From contig JAJEKV010000057.1 of assembly GCA_021234155.1 (NCBI GenBank), forward strand, positions 7,102,623-7,166,622: a stretch of 64,000 nucleotides of DNA, read 5' to 3'. Both the position numbers and the translations under genes were made by a program. Position 1 is the first letter of the stretch. Each line of letters opens with the position of its first letter. The stretch is from Isoetes taiwanensis (Eukaryota; Streptophyta; Lycopodiopsida; Isoetales; Isoetaceae). The notes beneath the pieces are model-generated. The model did not search any database. It saw nothing but the letters and a program-made list of their open reading frames with translations, and was not told the DNA's origin. Positions 1-12,646 of the stretch are shown here, one piece after another.

Positions 1-3000
1 CGCCGTGACTTGGCGTGGAGTGGGGGTGTTGGCCTTGAGCACGGACCCTAAAATCCCCGGGCTGCTTGCCCGAATTTCCTCTCCCCAAGGCCACAGGGGC
101 CGGGCCAGGCGACCTCCCTCTCGGAATCGCGATTTGACTACGCCAATGGACTCGGAGCGTCGGCGTTGCCACGGGGACCAAGTTCGTGGCGAGGAAGACC
201 ACCCGACCTCTAAGAAGCGCCAAAGTAGCTCACTTCCATCACACTCGTAGTCAATTGGCCTAGGATGTGGATGCGGGATCTTGTCGTGGGGCGTGAGTGT
301 TTCTCTCTTTTGCAAAACCGACCTTGTAACTTGCTCCCTAGGGTAATTTCGCCATTCGGACGATTTGGGGGGTCGATTTGCCATTAGGAGCCTCCCGGTG
401 CGAGCGACAAGACAACTGCGGTTTCTACAAAGGCCGACCTCGGGGGCCCAGCGTTTTGACAAGTTCTCGGGACCCGATCACGGAATCTTTTGGGCCTTCA
501 GAAGAGGGGCCCTGAGCGGAGGATCAGCGGTCGGATAGAGGCAGGGCTCGGGAGGGTGGTCATTAAGCGTGCGGCCCAGGGGGGCGCTGCCCGGGGAAGA
601 GCTGCCTCGGGGAACTTTTGGATCCCGCCTCTTGGGGTCAGGACTCTCCCCCCCTCTTGTGAGGATCCTGCAAGGTCTGGCCTCGTTTGACTTGGGGAAG
701 GGTGCCGGCTCGGTTGCCACCAGCGGGCTGCCCGGCCGTTCTAATCTAACCCTTGGACCTAGACCTTCTCGAAAATTTGAAAATTGGGCTGTGTCTTTGG
801 AAATGGATTAGGATTCGGATGGCAAAAAATCAGAATTTATTTTTCGTACAATGCATTAATTGCGAATTTATGAATGTCTTGCCCTTTGCAAAAAGCGCCC
901 CCGACTTCTACTTGCCACATCGGGAGGAGGACAGGCCCAAACTCCGCTCCGTCAGTTCCCCTTGCTCCGTATTCTCGGCTGCAGCTTCTCGGCCAGGTCC
1001 CAAGTGCAACAGACCAAGTCTCGGCCCCCAAAACGCAAACCCTTCTAGAACACGGCAGCCCGCGGGGTTTCGCAGTTTTGGAGGCCCTCTCCTTGTCGGG
1101 ATTCGGGCGGGACCTTGCGCCGTGACTTGGCGTGGAGTGGGGGTGTTGGCCTTGAGCCACGGACCCTAAAATCCCAGGGCTGCTTGCCCCGAATTTCCCT
1201 CTCCCCAAGGCCACGGGGGCGGGCCAGGCGACCTCCCCTCTCGGAATCGCGATTGGACTCTGCCAATGGACTCGAGCGTCGGCGTTGCCACAGGGACCAA
1301 GTTCGTGGCGGAAGACCACCCGACCTCTAAGAAGCGCCAAAGTAGCTCACTTCCATCACACTCGTAGTCAATTGGCCTAGGATGTGGATGCGGGATACTG
1401 TCGTGGAGGGCGTGAGTGTTTCTCTCTTTTGCAAAACCGACCTTGTAACTTGCTCCCTAGGGTAATTTCGCCATTCGGACGATTTGGCGGGGTCGATTTT
1501 GCCATTCGGAGCCTCCCGGTGCGAGCGACAAGACAACTGCCCGGTTTCTACAAAGGCCGACCTCGGGGCGCCCAGCGGTTTGACAAGTTCTCGGGACCCG
1601 ATCTGGAATCTTTTGGGCCTTCAGAAGAGGGGCCCTGAGCGGAGGATCAGCGGTGGGATAGGGGGCGGGCTCGGGGAGGGTGGTCATTGGCGTGCGACCC
1701 GGGAGGCGCTGCCGGGAAAGGCTGCCTCGGGGAACTTTTGGATCCGCCTCTTGGGGTGGGACTCTCCCCTCTTGTGAGGATCTGCAAGGTCTGGCCTCGT
1801 TTGACTTGGGGAAGGGTGCCGGCTTCGGTTGCCTGCAGCGGCTGCCCCGGCCGTTCTAATGCTAACCCTTGGACCTAGACCTTCTCCGAAAATTTGAAAA
1901 TTGGGTTGTGTCTTTGGAAATGGATTAGGATTCGGATGGCAAAAATCGGAATTTATTTTTCGTACAATGCATTAATTGCGAATTTATGAATGTCTTGCCC
2001 TTTGCAAAAGCCCCAGAGCTTCTACTTGCCACATCGGGAGGAGGACAGGCCCAAACTCCGCTCCGTCGGTTCCCCTTGCTCCGTATTCTCGGCTGCGGCT
2101 TCTCGGCCCGGTCCCAAGTGCAGCGGACCAAGTCACCGGCCCCAAAGCGCCAAACCCTTCTAGAACACGGCAGCCCACGGGGTTTCACGTTTTGGAGGCC
2201 CTCTCCTTGTCGGTCGGGGCGGGACCTTGAAGTGACTTGGCGTGGAGTGGGGGTGTTGGCCTTGAGCGCACGGACCCTAAAATCCCCGGTGCTTGCCCGA
2301 ATTTCCTCTCCCCAAGGCCACGGGGGCCGGGCCGAGGCGACCTCCCTCTCGGGAATCGCGATTTGACTACGCCAATGGACTCGAGCGTCGGCGTTGCCAC
2401 GGGGACCAAGTAAAGTGGCGGAAGACCACCCGACCTCTAAGAAGCGCCAAAGTAGCTCACTTCCATCACACTTTCGTAGTCAATTGGCCTAGGATGTGGA
2501 TGCGGGGATCTTGTCGTGGAGGCGTGAGTGTTTCTCTCTTTTGCAAAACCGACCTTGTAACTTGCTCCCTAGGGTAATTTAGCCATTAGGACGATTTGGC
2601 GGGGGTCGATTTGCCATTTGGAGCCTCCCGGTGCGAGCGACAAGACAACTGCCCGGTTTCTACAAGGCCGACCTCGGGGCGCCCCATGGTTTGACAAGTT
2701 CTCCGGACCCGATCACGGAATCTTTTGGGCCTTCAGAAGAGGGGCCTGAGCGGAGGATCAGCGGTGGGATAGGGGAAGCAGGGGCTCAGGGAGGGTGGTC
2801 ATTAGCGTGCGGCCCCGGGGGCGCGCCGGGGAAGGCTGCCTCGGGGAACTTTTGGATCCGCCTCTTGGGGTGGGACTCTCCCCTCTTGTGAGGGATCCTG
2901 CAAGGTCTGGCCTCGTTTGACTTGGGGAAGGGTGCCCGGCTCGGTTGCCACAGCGAGCGGGCTGCCCGGCCGTTCTAATGCTAACCCTTGGACCTAGACC

Positions 3001-6000
3001 TTCTCCAAAAATTTCGAAAATTGGAACATTGTGTCTTTGGAAATGGATTAGGATTCAGGATGGCAAAAAATCAGAATTTATTTTAGTACAATGCATTAAT
3101 GCTTGAATTTATGAATGTCTTACCCAGCTGCAAAAGCGCCCCCGACTTCTACTTGCCACATCGGGAGGAGGACAGGCCCAAACTCCGCTCGTCAGTTCCC
3201 CTTGCTCCGTATTCTCGGTTGCGGCTTCTCGGCCGGGTCCCAAGTGCAGCAGACCAAGTCTCGGCCCCCAAAGCATAAACCCTTCTAGAACTTTGGCAAC
3301 CCACGGGGTTTCGTTTTGGAGGCCCTCTCCTTGTCGGTCGGGCGGGACCTTGCGCCCATGACTTGGCGTGGAGTGGGGGTGTTGGCCTTGGCCACGGACC
3401 CTAAAATCCCGGAAGGTTGCTTGCCCGAATTTCCTCTCCCAAGGCCACAGGGGCCGGACAGGCGACCTCCCCCTCGGGAATCGCGATTTGACTCGCCAAT
3501 GGACTCAAAGCGTCGGCGTTGCCACGGGGACCAAGTTGGTGGCGGAAGACCACCCGACCTCCAAGCGCCAAAGTAGCTCACTTCCATCACACTCGTAGTC
3601 AATTGGCCTAGGATGTGGATGCGGGATCTTGTCGTGGGGCGTGAGTGTTTCTCTCTTTTTGCAAAACCGACCTTGTAACTTGCTCCCTAGGGTAATTTCG
3701 CCATTCCGGACGATTTGGCGGTCGATTTGCCATTCGGAGCCTCCCGGTGCCCGAGCGACAAGACAACTGCGGTTTCTACAAGGCCGACCTCGGGGCGCCC
3801 GCGGTTTGACAAGTTCTCGGGACCGATCACGGAATCTTTTGGGCCTTCGAAGAGGGACCCTGAGCGGAGGATCAGCGGTCGGATAGGGGAACCGGGGCTC
3901 CGGGAGGGTGGTCATTAGCGTGCGACCCAGGAGGCTTTGCGGGGAAAGGGCTGCCTCGGGAACTTTTGGATCCAGCCTCTTGGGGTGGGACTCTCCCCTC
4001 TTGTGAGGGATCCTGCAAGGTCTGGCCTCGTTTGACTTGGGGAAGGGTGCCCAGCTCGGTTGCCCTTACAGCGGGCTGCCCGACCGTTCTAATGCTAACC
4101 CTTTGACCTAGACCTTCTCGAAAATTTGAAAATTGGGCTGTGTCTTTGGAAATGGATTAGGATTCCGGTGGCAAAAAATCAGAATTTATTTTTCGTACAT
4201 TGCATTAATTGCGAATTTATGAATGTCTTGCCATTTGCCAAAACCGCCCCGACTTCTACTTGCCACATCGGGAGGAGGACAGGCCCAAACTCCGCTCCGT
4301 CGGTTCCCCTTGCTCCGTATTCACCGGCTGCGGCTTTCGGCGAGGTCCCAAGTGCAAGAGACCAAGTCTCGGCCCCCAAAGCATAAACCCTTCTAGAACA
4401 CGGCAGCCCCGGGGTTTACATTTTGGAGGCCCCTCTCCTTGTCGAAAATTGGCGGGACCTTGCGCGTGACTTGGCGTGGAATGGGGGTGTTGGCCTTAAA
4501 AGCCACGGACCCTAAAATCCCCTGCTTGCCCCAATTTCCTCTCCCCAAGGCCACAGGGGCCGGGCCGGCGACCTCCCCTCTCGGAATCGCGATTTGACTA
4601 CGCCAATGGACTCGGAGCGTCGGCGTTGCCACAGGGGACCAAGTTCCGTGGCAGAAGACCACCCGACCTCAAGAAGCGCCAAAGTAGCTCACTTCCATCA
4701 CATTTTCGTAGTCAATTGGCCTAGGATGTGGATGCGGGATCTTGTCGTGGGCGTGAGTGTTTCTCTCTTTTGCAAAACCGACCTTGTAACTTGCTCCCTA
4801 GGGTAATTTTGCCATTCAAGGGGACGATTTGGCGGATTCGATTTGCCATTCGAGCCCTCCCGGTGCCGAGCGACAAGACACTGCGGTTTCTCAAAAGGCC
4901 GACCTCGGGGCGCCCAGCGGTTTGACAAGTTCTCCGGACCCGATCTGGAATCTTTTGGGCCTTCGAAGAGGGGCCCTGAGCGGAGGATCAAGCGGTCGGA
5001 TAGGGGCCGGGCTCGGGAGGGTGGTCATTAGCGTCACGGCCAGGGAGCTTGGCTGCCGGGAAAGGCTGCCTCGGGAACTTTTTGGATCCAGCCTCTTGGG
5101 GTGGGACTCTCCCCCTCTTGTGAGGGATCCTGCAAGGTCTGGCCTCGTTTGACTTGGGGAAGGGGTGCGGCTCGGTTGCCACAGCGGGCTGCCCGACCGT
5201 TCTAATGCTAACCCTTTGACCCTAGACCTTCTCGAAAATTTGAAAATTGGGCTGTGTCTTTGGAAATGGATTAGGATTCCAGCTGGCAAAAATCAGAATT
5301 TATTTTTCGTACAATGCATTAATTGCAAATTTATGAATGTCTTGCCAGCACCAAAAGCGCCCCCGACTTCTACTTGCCACGCCGGGAGGAGGACAGGCCC
5401 AAACTCCGCTCCGTCGGTTCCCCTTGCTCCGTATTCTCATTGCGGCTTCTCGGCCAGGTCCCAAGTGCAACAGACCAAGTCTCGGCCCCCCAAAGCGCCA
5501 AACCCTTCTAGAACACGGCAACCCACGGGGTTTCGTTTTGGAGGCCCTCTCCTTGTCGGTCGAGGCGGGACCTTGCGGAAGTGACTTGGCGTGGAGTGGG
5601 GGGGTGTTGGCCCGAGAAACCGCGGACCCTAAAATCCCCCAGGCTGCTTGCCCCGAATTTCCCTCTCCCCAAGGCCACGGGGCCGGACGAGGCGACCTCC
5701 CCTCTCGGAATCGCGACTTGACTCGCCAATGGACTCGAGCGTCGGCGTTGCCACAGGGACCAAGTTCGTGGCAGGAAGACCACCCGACCTCAAGAAGCGC
5801 CAAAGTAGCTCACTTCCATCACACTCGTAGTCAATTGGCCTAGGATGTGGGATGCGGGATCTTGTCGTGGGGCGTGAGTGTTTCTCTCTTTTGCAAAACC
5901 GACCTTGTAACTTGCTCCCTAGGGTAATTTCGCCATTAGGACGATTTGGCGGGGTCGATTTGCCATTCGGAACCTCCCGGTGCCCGAGCGACAAGACAAC

Positions 6001-6028
6001 TGCCGGTTTCTACAAAGGCCGACCTCGG
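1..6028. repeat. GC-rich satellite array, ~1,116-bp unit, ~5.4 copies
   Basis: The landmark tcaattggcctagga recurs at about 251, 1368, 2480, 3599, 4712 and 5831, giving periods of 1112-1119 bp. Every part of the unit recurs in order, so this is a head-to-tail array cut by the left window edge. It ends abruptly near 6028, where GC-rich unit sequence changes to AT-rich DNA. Copies differ mostly by 1-4 base indels in G/C or A runs and by small inserts, with few substitutions. No reading frame is kept between copies, and I see no rRNA or tRNA gene in it. It could be a centromeric or heterochromatic satellite or a spacer array; its identity is unknown to me. Confidence 0.95.
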
Positions 6029-7780
6029 AATTTGTCATATCCTTATTCATCGTGGCATTCATCTTCTTGATATCCATCGATCATATTCATCTTCTTCATA
6101 TTTTTTATCTTCAAATTCCATTTTTTGAAAAAGCGATTTGAAATCTATATCATATCATATATCAGATTTTTTTGTATTCTACATCATGCTTATATACATA
6201 AGGCGGTGCCTCAAAAATTACGGATCAACCATAAGCTAAATTACGAGCTCAAAAATTCGGATCAACAGGGAGCTAATCGAGCTCAAAACTACCATATTAT
6301 AGTTATATCAAAAGATAGAATTTAAGTTGCTTCAATACCAAATATCGACTCCAAAGCGACTGAAAACTTTTACGCAAAGAACATTTGCATCTGCATCAAC
6401 AACTTTGTAATTTCCGGCACCGTGAAGGATCCCTTAGCGGTGATGTAAAATTTTTACCTTGGATATCTCTCTCAAAGCGAAACCACATCATTCACGCAAA
6501 TTACGCCTTGACAAACTGCTCCGGCCTTTTGCGAAGACATAACTGCGAACTATCCCAATACTTGATATCTAAATTTCCACATGCATTGATTTTAATCTAT
6601 AAGCGAAGCATCTTACCTTTTTTTTTTCTCCACAATTCCGCCATGGCAAGGCAAATGTGCTTACTGCGTTGATTTTTGGAATATTTGAAACAAAAAATCC
6701 AGAGAATCGAGTTATCAAATCAAGCCGCCCACTTGGTTGCACAAGCCACGAAATGAAATGCCGGTCTCAAGGACTTTCTTATCTAACCAATCCACACTAT
6801 CTTGAGAGCATAGTGTCTAGCATAATATCCTCTAGGCTGAACTTTTTGTACGCGCATGGCTCGATTATCAAGCGTGAATCAAGCTCTCTAAAAAGATGGC
6901 GCATCATTTTCTATACTCCTTGCCAACCCCCATCGGAAAACTCGAATATCTTCGTCTGCTTTGGAGATTATTTGCGGGGTGAACTTGATAAGAATGCATT
7001 GCAATGACTACAAATTTGAGACTCATTTATTACCTGCAGTCCCATATTAGCCATTACATAGCGGGACTGATAAATTGGTTAGAATATTAGAATACAATTG
7101 CGGGGAGATGAAGAAGCAAATCTAGACAATGACGATAACAATAGAACACGAAGCACCGGTATGACTAGATATATTATTATTTCATATTTTATAATTTGCA
7201 ATTGACATGGTTGGGATGTAATATAAGCGTATTGCCCTTGCTTGGATGGAGAAATCTGAACTTCGAGGCAGTTTGGGGGAACTCATATGTTTATAATTAT
7301 CAAATTATCGGGGATTTGGAAAGACAATCTCTGCAATTGCTTTGATTTTGAAGGCTAGACCGCCAAAGCGTCAAAGATACAATGTAGAAAGAATCACGGG
7401 AGCACCTTGATTGTTTTGCCCTAAATCGCTTTTTAAAACAATGGGAACATGAATTGAAGGAAAAAGTAGCACCATCTGTCAAGCTATACATTGTACATAT
7501 ACCATGAAGATCGGAGAAGAATAAATTGTGTTGAACTTTGTAAGCCACGACATTGTGCTTACTACATATGGAACCATTTGTTACAAATTCTGAAGCCATC
7601 GAAGAGGATGAAAAAGCGACCCCCGGGCTAAGGGCACCTGCTTGTCGAACATTAGGTGGTTTAGAATTATTACGGATGAAGCTCAATCCATTAGAAAAGC
7701 TCACACTAAAAGTTCACGTGCTTCTTTGGGGCTTAAGGGCACAATGAAGATGGTGCCTTTTGGAACATCGACCTTCTCGA
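6029..7780. other. AT-rich interval, no gene supported
   Basis: Low-GC sequence follows the satellite. Short open frames exist (for example 6385-6672 and 6657-7007), but none shows a recognisable domain, a run of compatible splice sites or frame conservation. It may hold decayed transposon sequence; I could not assign it. Confidence 0.4.
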
Positions 7781-7812
7781 CACATATGTCACATATGTCA
7801 CATATCTGAAAG

Positions 7813-7830
7813 TTCTAGAATGTTCTAGAA
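7813..7830. promoter_or_regulatory. Heat-shock-element-like double TTCnnGAA motif
   Basis: TTCTAGAATGTTCTAGAA gives four alternating TTC/GAA units with 2-base gaps, the known plant heat-shock-factor target layout. A further TTCTAGAA sits at 7913-7920. No convincing gene lies immediately downstream, so this may be chance or part of a transposon end. Confidence 0.3.
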
Positions 7831-7914
7831 AGTTTTAAAAAGTTTAAAAAATATAAGAGAATCTTGGGTGAGCCTAAGGAATCCTTTTAGAAAATTCGAA
7901 TGTTGTAGAAAGTT

Positions 7915-8876
7915 CTAGAATGAATGTTGCGAGAGAATACACTTATTTTCTTCCCAAAGCATTTTGCTAGATGACCAATTAAAATATTTTAGTTCAACCA
8001 ACTCCACAATTCTCTTGATTTTTCGATGAACAAACTTGTCCAAGGAAGGCAACAACCTCCACAACCTCGGAATGGCCATAATGAAGAAATTAAAAAAGGC
8101 GGTTAAGAGATTTTCGAAAAAAAGCGCATGATTTTTGGGTGGCGTATGTTGTATTTGTATGTTCGGATCATACAATCGATCGTGACAACCCATAAAAATC
8201 TTGGCTCAAAGCGGAACAAGTTCATGAGTCATGAAGGCGAAAACAATCGAGCATGGCGTTAAAAAAGCTGCACCAAAGGATTTGATTTTGGCATTAGGGC
8301 GGAAAGAAGTGCATTTTTCGGTATTGGGTGTTCGTGAAGAACCCGGCAATGTTAACAAGCTCAACAGCCTTGTGATCCCTAAGCTCGGTGAAGCCCATTT
8401 TCCTTTGCACCATGACATGCTCTACTTTGAAGACTTCCAAAGGTAACGGTGGCGGTTTAGATACTCTTCTTGGCATAGCGGCCAGGAGCTATGTTCAATT
8501 CCACTTTCCATGTATGGATCTAGAAACAAGGCCATCAGCGGGTGTAGCGCGCATAGTATCTCGGCTTTTCAAAATCCTCATCAATGAAATTCGGCTTCAT
8601 ATGGAACTTGTGCAATTGAAGCATAAATTCCTCCACCATCATATATCACAAAAATCATCGGCGTTTGGCGGGTAAAGTTACAAGTTCAAGCATTGCTGCT
8701 TGATTCCAACCTTGATGTTGATCTTTCAACTTCCATAGTGCCATTAAATTACTTGTATACCCGGCATGAGATTTTAGATCATAACCTTCTTCCCCCGTAT
8801 TGGCGTATCCATATGTGCTTCTTTGGTTTTTGATATAGTTGAGACAATATTTTTTCCGGCTCTTGTAAGCTCTCAA
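7915..8876 (-). pseudogene. Decayed unrecognised coding fragments
   Basis: On the minus strand, protein-like stretches occur in changing frames. Examples are 8876-8655 (contains GYANTGEEGYDLKSHAGY), 8476-8294 and 8193-7915. The amino-acid composition looks coding and the stretches follow one another in order. They are interrupted by frame changes, which fits an old transposon or gene relic. I do not recognise the family. Confidence 0.3.
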
Positions 8877-9059
8877 AGCCCAAAAAAACCATTTTTCTCA
8901 AAGTCTAGATGAAGGAGGTAATTCATGCGGTAGCACATCTCTTTGTGATGATGCATCGCGGGCAACTTTGCAGCTTAAATGAAGGCTGCGGGTTGGTCGT
9001 CGAGTCTTTTTGGGGCAATTATTGAATTTGTAATCCTAAAAAACCAAACCCGTGTATAA

Positions 9060-9600
9060 AAATATCGTCACATCACGACCACCCTCACGTCACATATACG
9101 TCTTGGCGTGTCATATCGTTCACATATACATTTGGCGTGTCTTATCGTCCACATATCACGTATGGGCGTGTCACATAGCCGATCACATATCGTCTTGGCG
9201 TGTCATATCGACAAAAACGTCACCTCGTCACATATCTGACGTTTTATCGCGGCGTCCGCGAAGTAAACTTCTCGCTTTTGGTCATCCACCAAAAGCGTCC
9301 CAAGCAAACATTTGCAAGCCATCCGCGATGTCGGGTTTTCGCACCATAAAACGTCGCATCGCGGCTTGACACAGCGTGACGGGTCGGGTTAAAGTCGGTG
9401 GTAATCAAAGCCTCAATGCGTCGCTGGCGGCGTCCTGATGTCGAGCGTCGCACCATGAGTGTCGAAGCAAAGCACCACCATCCTTGATGGGCGATGAAAA
9501 ATATGCGGCGTGGCGTCGCGTGGCGTCAAATGGTGGCGTTATTTCTGCGGCGTCATGGCGTCGCCTGAGGCGTCGCAAGCCGCGTCGCTAAAGTCCATTC
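9060..9600. repeat. Cacatat/ggcgtgtc short repeats and GCGTC-rich block
   Basis: From about 9065 to 9235 a motif of the type cacatat...cttggcgtgtcatatcg recurs four or five times at 35-45 bp spacing with variation. From 9240 to 9600 the sequence is dense in gcgtc/ggcgtc words. It resembles transposon subterminal repeats more than coding sequence. No terminal inverted repeat was found. Confidence 0.5.
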
Positions 9601-9604
9601 TCTT

Positions 9605-10275
9605 GTTGTGATTCTTGTTTCTTGCTTAAAAGAAAAACACAAACCATCCTAGTGTCTCGGTGAAAATCCAAATATAGCAATGACCATGTGGCCTAATGGA
9701 CAAAGGCTTCGCCTCGGGACCCGGAGATTATGGGTTCGAGTCCCATCTTGGTCGGTTTGTTTTATGGCGTCTTGACACTTCATGAACTGCCGAGAAGGAC
9801 ATAAGCGTGAAGTTGTACCACAACTATAGTTTGATCGAGCAATGATAGCAGCTCTAAGGTTTGGTGATTAAAATTTGTAAACCCTCTATAATTTATTTCT
9901 AAGTATGATTGAGGTTTGATCGAGCAAGGAATAATCCCTCTATAGCTTTATGTCTAAATAGAATTAAGGTCTTATTGCGGTCGGCCTTAAGTAAAGTTTT
10001 GCTACAACTAAAGTTTCATCAAGCAAGGATAACCCCTCTAAGGTTTGATCGAGCAAAGCATAACCTCTCTATGAATATATGTCTAAATACGTTCAAGGTT
10101 GGTCAACATGAAGCATGGCATAACCTTATGAAGTTTGATCAAGTTGGAGCATTAGTTGATTTTTACATGTTGCTTACTTAGTTCTAAAATATAATATAGC
10201 ATACATATCTCCATTATATTGGCCAAAAGTCACGAATGATTAAGTAATATGTGAACCTGCCAAATTATGCCAAAT
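9605..10275 (+). repeat. Solo, diverged copy of the tRNA-Arg repeat unit
   Basis: The order of blocks (attcttgtttcttgctt, tRNA-like segment, cacttcatgaactgccgag, repeated tttgatcgagcaagg phrases, then gtgaacctgccaaatta) matches the tandem units at 34.2-50.6 kb. This copy lies about 24 kb from the array and is more diverged, so it is probably an older dispersed copy. Confidence 0.85.
9682..9754 (+). pseudogene. tRNA-Arg-like pseudogene
   Basis: Acceptor, D-arm and T-arm sequences match the array tRNAs, and box B GGTTCGAGTCC is intact. The anticodon arm is scrambled (aaaggcttcgcctcgggacccgg), so no normal 7-base anticodon loop forms. Confidence 0.75.
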
Positions 10276-10284
10276 TACTCTCTT

Positions 10285-10380
10285 TTTCTTTTTGGATTGC
10301 CCCTGTTAAGGGGGCAATTCGTTAGGGGGAGGGTTGGTTTTGGCATATTACGGCATATCGGTATATCGATAATCGGCGGT
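10285..10380. other. Hairpin TTGCCCC/GGGGCAA with shared flank
   Basis: A short stem ttgcccct...gggggcaa is followed by ttttggcatatt and gatat/ggtatat words. The same order occurs near 53760-53850. Two related copies far apart suggest a transposon end. Confidence 0.35.
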
Positions 10381-11130
10381 AGTCATTCTTGATTGTTTTT
10401 CGGTGAAAAACTTTTTGGTTTTCGCGTATGAATATCGCTAAGGTTTTCCGTGTTTTGGGCGTAAATTATTTTTCGGTGATCGGGCTTCGTTTTTTGTGAA
10501 AAACTATTGGTTTTAACCTTTGGGCTAGAGATTCCTTTTTTAGAATTTATCTTTGGGTTTTCTGCTCTTTACGCTTTCGCTTTTGCTTATAGGTCTGATT
10601 AAGATCACGGGTTTACATTTCATTTCTCATGCATGTTCTATACGTATTTTCGCCCGGTTTTAATTGGAGTTGTTTAAAATTTTACTAGATTTATCACGGT
10701 TGTGGCATTGTTTGCCTCACAAGTTGACAAGCAAATCATTGGCGAAAGTTCATTGGTAGTACAATCTACCTAAAAAGCAAAACCACGGTGGCGGGGATGT
10801 CGTTTTTCCTTGCCGAAGGAAATAAGGGGTTACATCGCCGACGGTGCGGCTTCACTAATCGAGTTATTTCCTTTGTTAGAGGTACAAGCTATAACCTTTG
10901 CATTTGTACCTTCGGGGATAATTCAGCAACAAAATTTGCCAAGACTTTGGACACTTGCTATGAAACATCGACTTAGAATCTAAAGATCTCGGATTAACGG
11001 ATCTAAAAATCTCTGGGTTACTAATCTTAAATCCACGGGTTGTATTTAATATTTTTTCAATTTTTGTAGTCACGGTATTCATCACGAATTTCTTGGGATG
11101 TTGTTTTTGTATAATAGATTAAACCAAAGA
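10381..11130. other. No gene recognised
   Basis: AT-rich sequence with no frame or motif I can support. It may be intron or upstream sequence of the aminotransferase fragments that follow. Confidence 0.3.
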
Positions 11131-11150
11131 TAGATCTTTGAGGTTCTCAG

Positions 11151-11663
11151 GTTTGGGGCTCATTATCACCGATCATATGCTTCAAATTGTTTGGAAAGAA
11201 GAATTGGGTGGGAAGCTCACGCTATTAATCCCCTTGGTGCCTTTGCAAATCCATCCCAGGTATTGCTTTCGGGTTAGGACCAAGGACTTACATGTTTTTG
11301 TGTGTTTAAAATATGATGTACTGAACTTGCACACAAAAGAACTTTTTTCCTTTGGAATCAATAAAAATTTATTCCTTGCACTTATCAACAAAAAGTGTCT
11401 GTGCACATCCCATCATGTGAGCATAAGATTACATTGGTGCAGAAAACAATTTTACTTTTCGCAATTTGTTTCTCAAAAGTTACATGTCCTGTTATCAATC
11501 ATAAATTGATGTTCACAGGTATTGCATTATGGGCTCGAGTGCTTTGAAGGCATGAAAGCGTACAAAGGAAAGGATGGTTGCATTCGGCTTTTCCATCCAG
11601 ATATGCATATGGACCGCTTGCTACGCTCAGTTAAATGCCTAGCTCTAACCATAGTTTGATAAG
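11151..11663 (+). pseudogene. Branched-chain aminotransferase, 5' exons (broken)
   Basis: Branched-chain aminotransferases (fold-type IV, PLP enzymes) move the amino group of Leu, Ile and Val to 2-oxoglutarate. Block A, about 11151-11259, encodes the family's TDHMLQIVW segment and ends in LQIHP at a CCCAG/gtattg donor. Block B begins after a cacag acceptor at 11518 and encodes [19 protein letters not shown], then a run matching RLFRPDLNMDRL. The simplest A-B splice does not keep phase. Near 11652 a one-base shift separates ...CLALTI from FDK at a possible donor at 11664. It is therefore damaged or mis-sequenced. The downstream part of the same enzyme appears at 29336, in the same order and strand. 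A Helitron end lies 24 bp downstream of the donor. Confidence 0.75.
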
Positions 11664-11687
11664 GTTTGTTTCCTTATTATACATATA

Positions 11688-11740
11688 CTAGTAATGGTGC
11701 CCAGCGTTGCTGGGCATATGATCATAAAGAAGAAAAGCGC
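11688..11740 (-). mobile_element. Helitron 3' terminus
   Basis: Read on the minus strand, the hairpin GCCCAGCAACGCTGGGC is followed by ACCATTA and CTAG, then T: the Helitron 3' layout (hairpin, about 10 bases, CTRR, inserted between A and T). The element extends rightwards; its 5' end is not resolved. Confidence 0.8.
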
Positions 11741-12646
11741 GTGACATATCACTTGGAACATCTTATAAACTTTAGAGCTTCTTTGTCCTAATATGGAATC
11801 TCATGTTAGAACGAAGCGCGGTGCTGGAAATTCAATTTAGATGTTATAATTAGTTGTTATATAAAAAACTCACAATGGTGCCTTATAGGATGCATGGATA
11901 TTAGGCATATGATGATGTTAACCCTTTGTGAAACATATGAGCCATATGTTTTGTTTCCCTTGTGAATTGTTTTCATGTAGATGATTTTAGACATTTGACT
12001 ACCTTTTCTAAGCGTGCAATAGATACAAAGGTTTAAACCACTGTGAGTTTTGGAAGTGAAGTTGCGGAGTAAGAGACTTTCAAATAGTTTTTGCACTTTT
12101 ATAACCTTTAATGTTTTATAAAATTATAAGGCTTTTTAGACTTTATAAGAGTTGGTAACATGTGATTAATATCCCTCCTTTAAAATAGAAACTGTGCCTA
12201 AAAACACTGGGCACTTTTTCTTGTGTAAATATAATGTCTTTTCTTGTGTAAATATAATGTCTTAGGATTTTGTCCGTTCCAATGCTATCTTACATATTAT
12301 AACAACAAACCAAGCCCGTCCTTAAGGTTATTGTGTATCTAAGGTTATTATGTATCCAATAGGACTTGAACCCTCAGCTTATGCTTTGATCTAGCGTTGA
12401 TGGGCTAAGGTTATTGTGTATCCAATAGGACTTAAACCCTTGTCTAATGCTTAGATCCAAGATAGACAGATACACACACACACTAAAGTTTTATAGTATA
12501 AGACAATTGAATGGGACAATTAAATGCATATGGGTTTTGGTTTGGTTTTGGTGTGCTTACATCCCTTTATCATTGTCCTCTAGATGAACATGCATCATTC
12601 CCTATAGGACAAATCCAGTTTCTAATAATAATAATAATAATAATAA

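Noticed and set aside
1..6028. Protein genes in the satellite (many frames of 60-168 codons)
   Set aside because: Frames shift between copies through indels and none is conserved across units; GC-rich DNA leaves chance open frames.
1..6028. Ribosomal DNA spacer
   Set aside because: No 18S, 5.8S, 25S or 5S sequence is visible, so the label cannot be supported, though it is not excluded.
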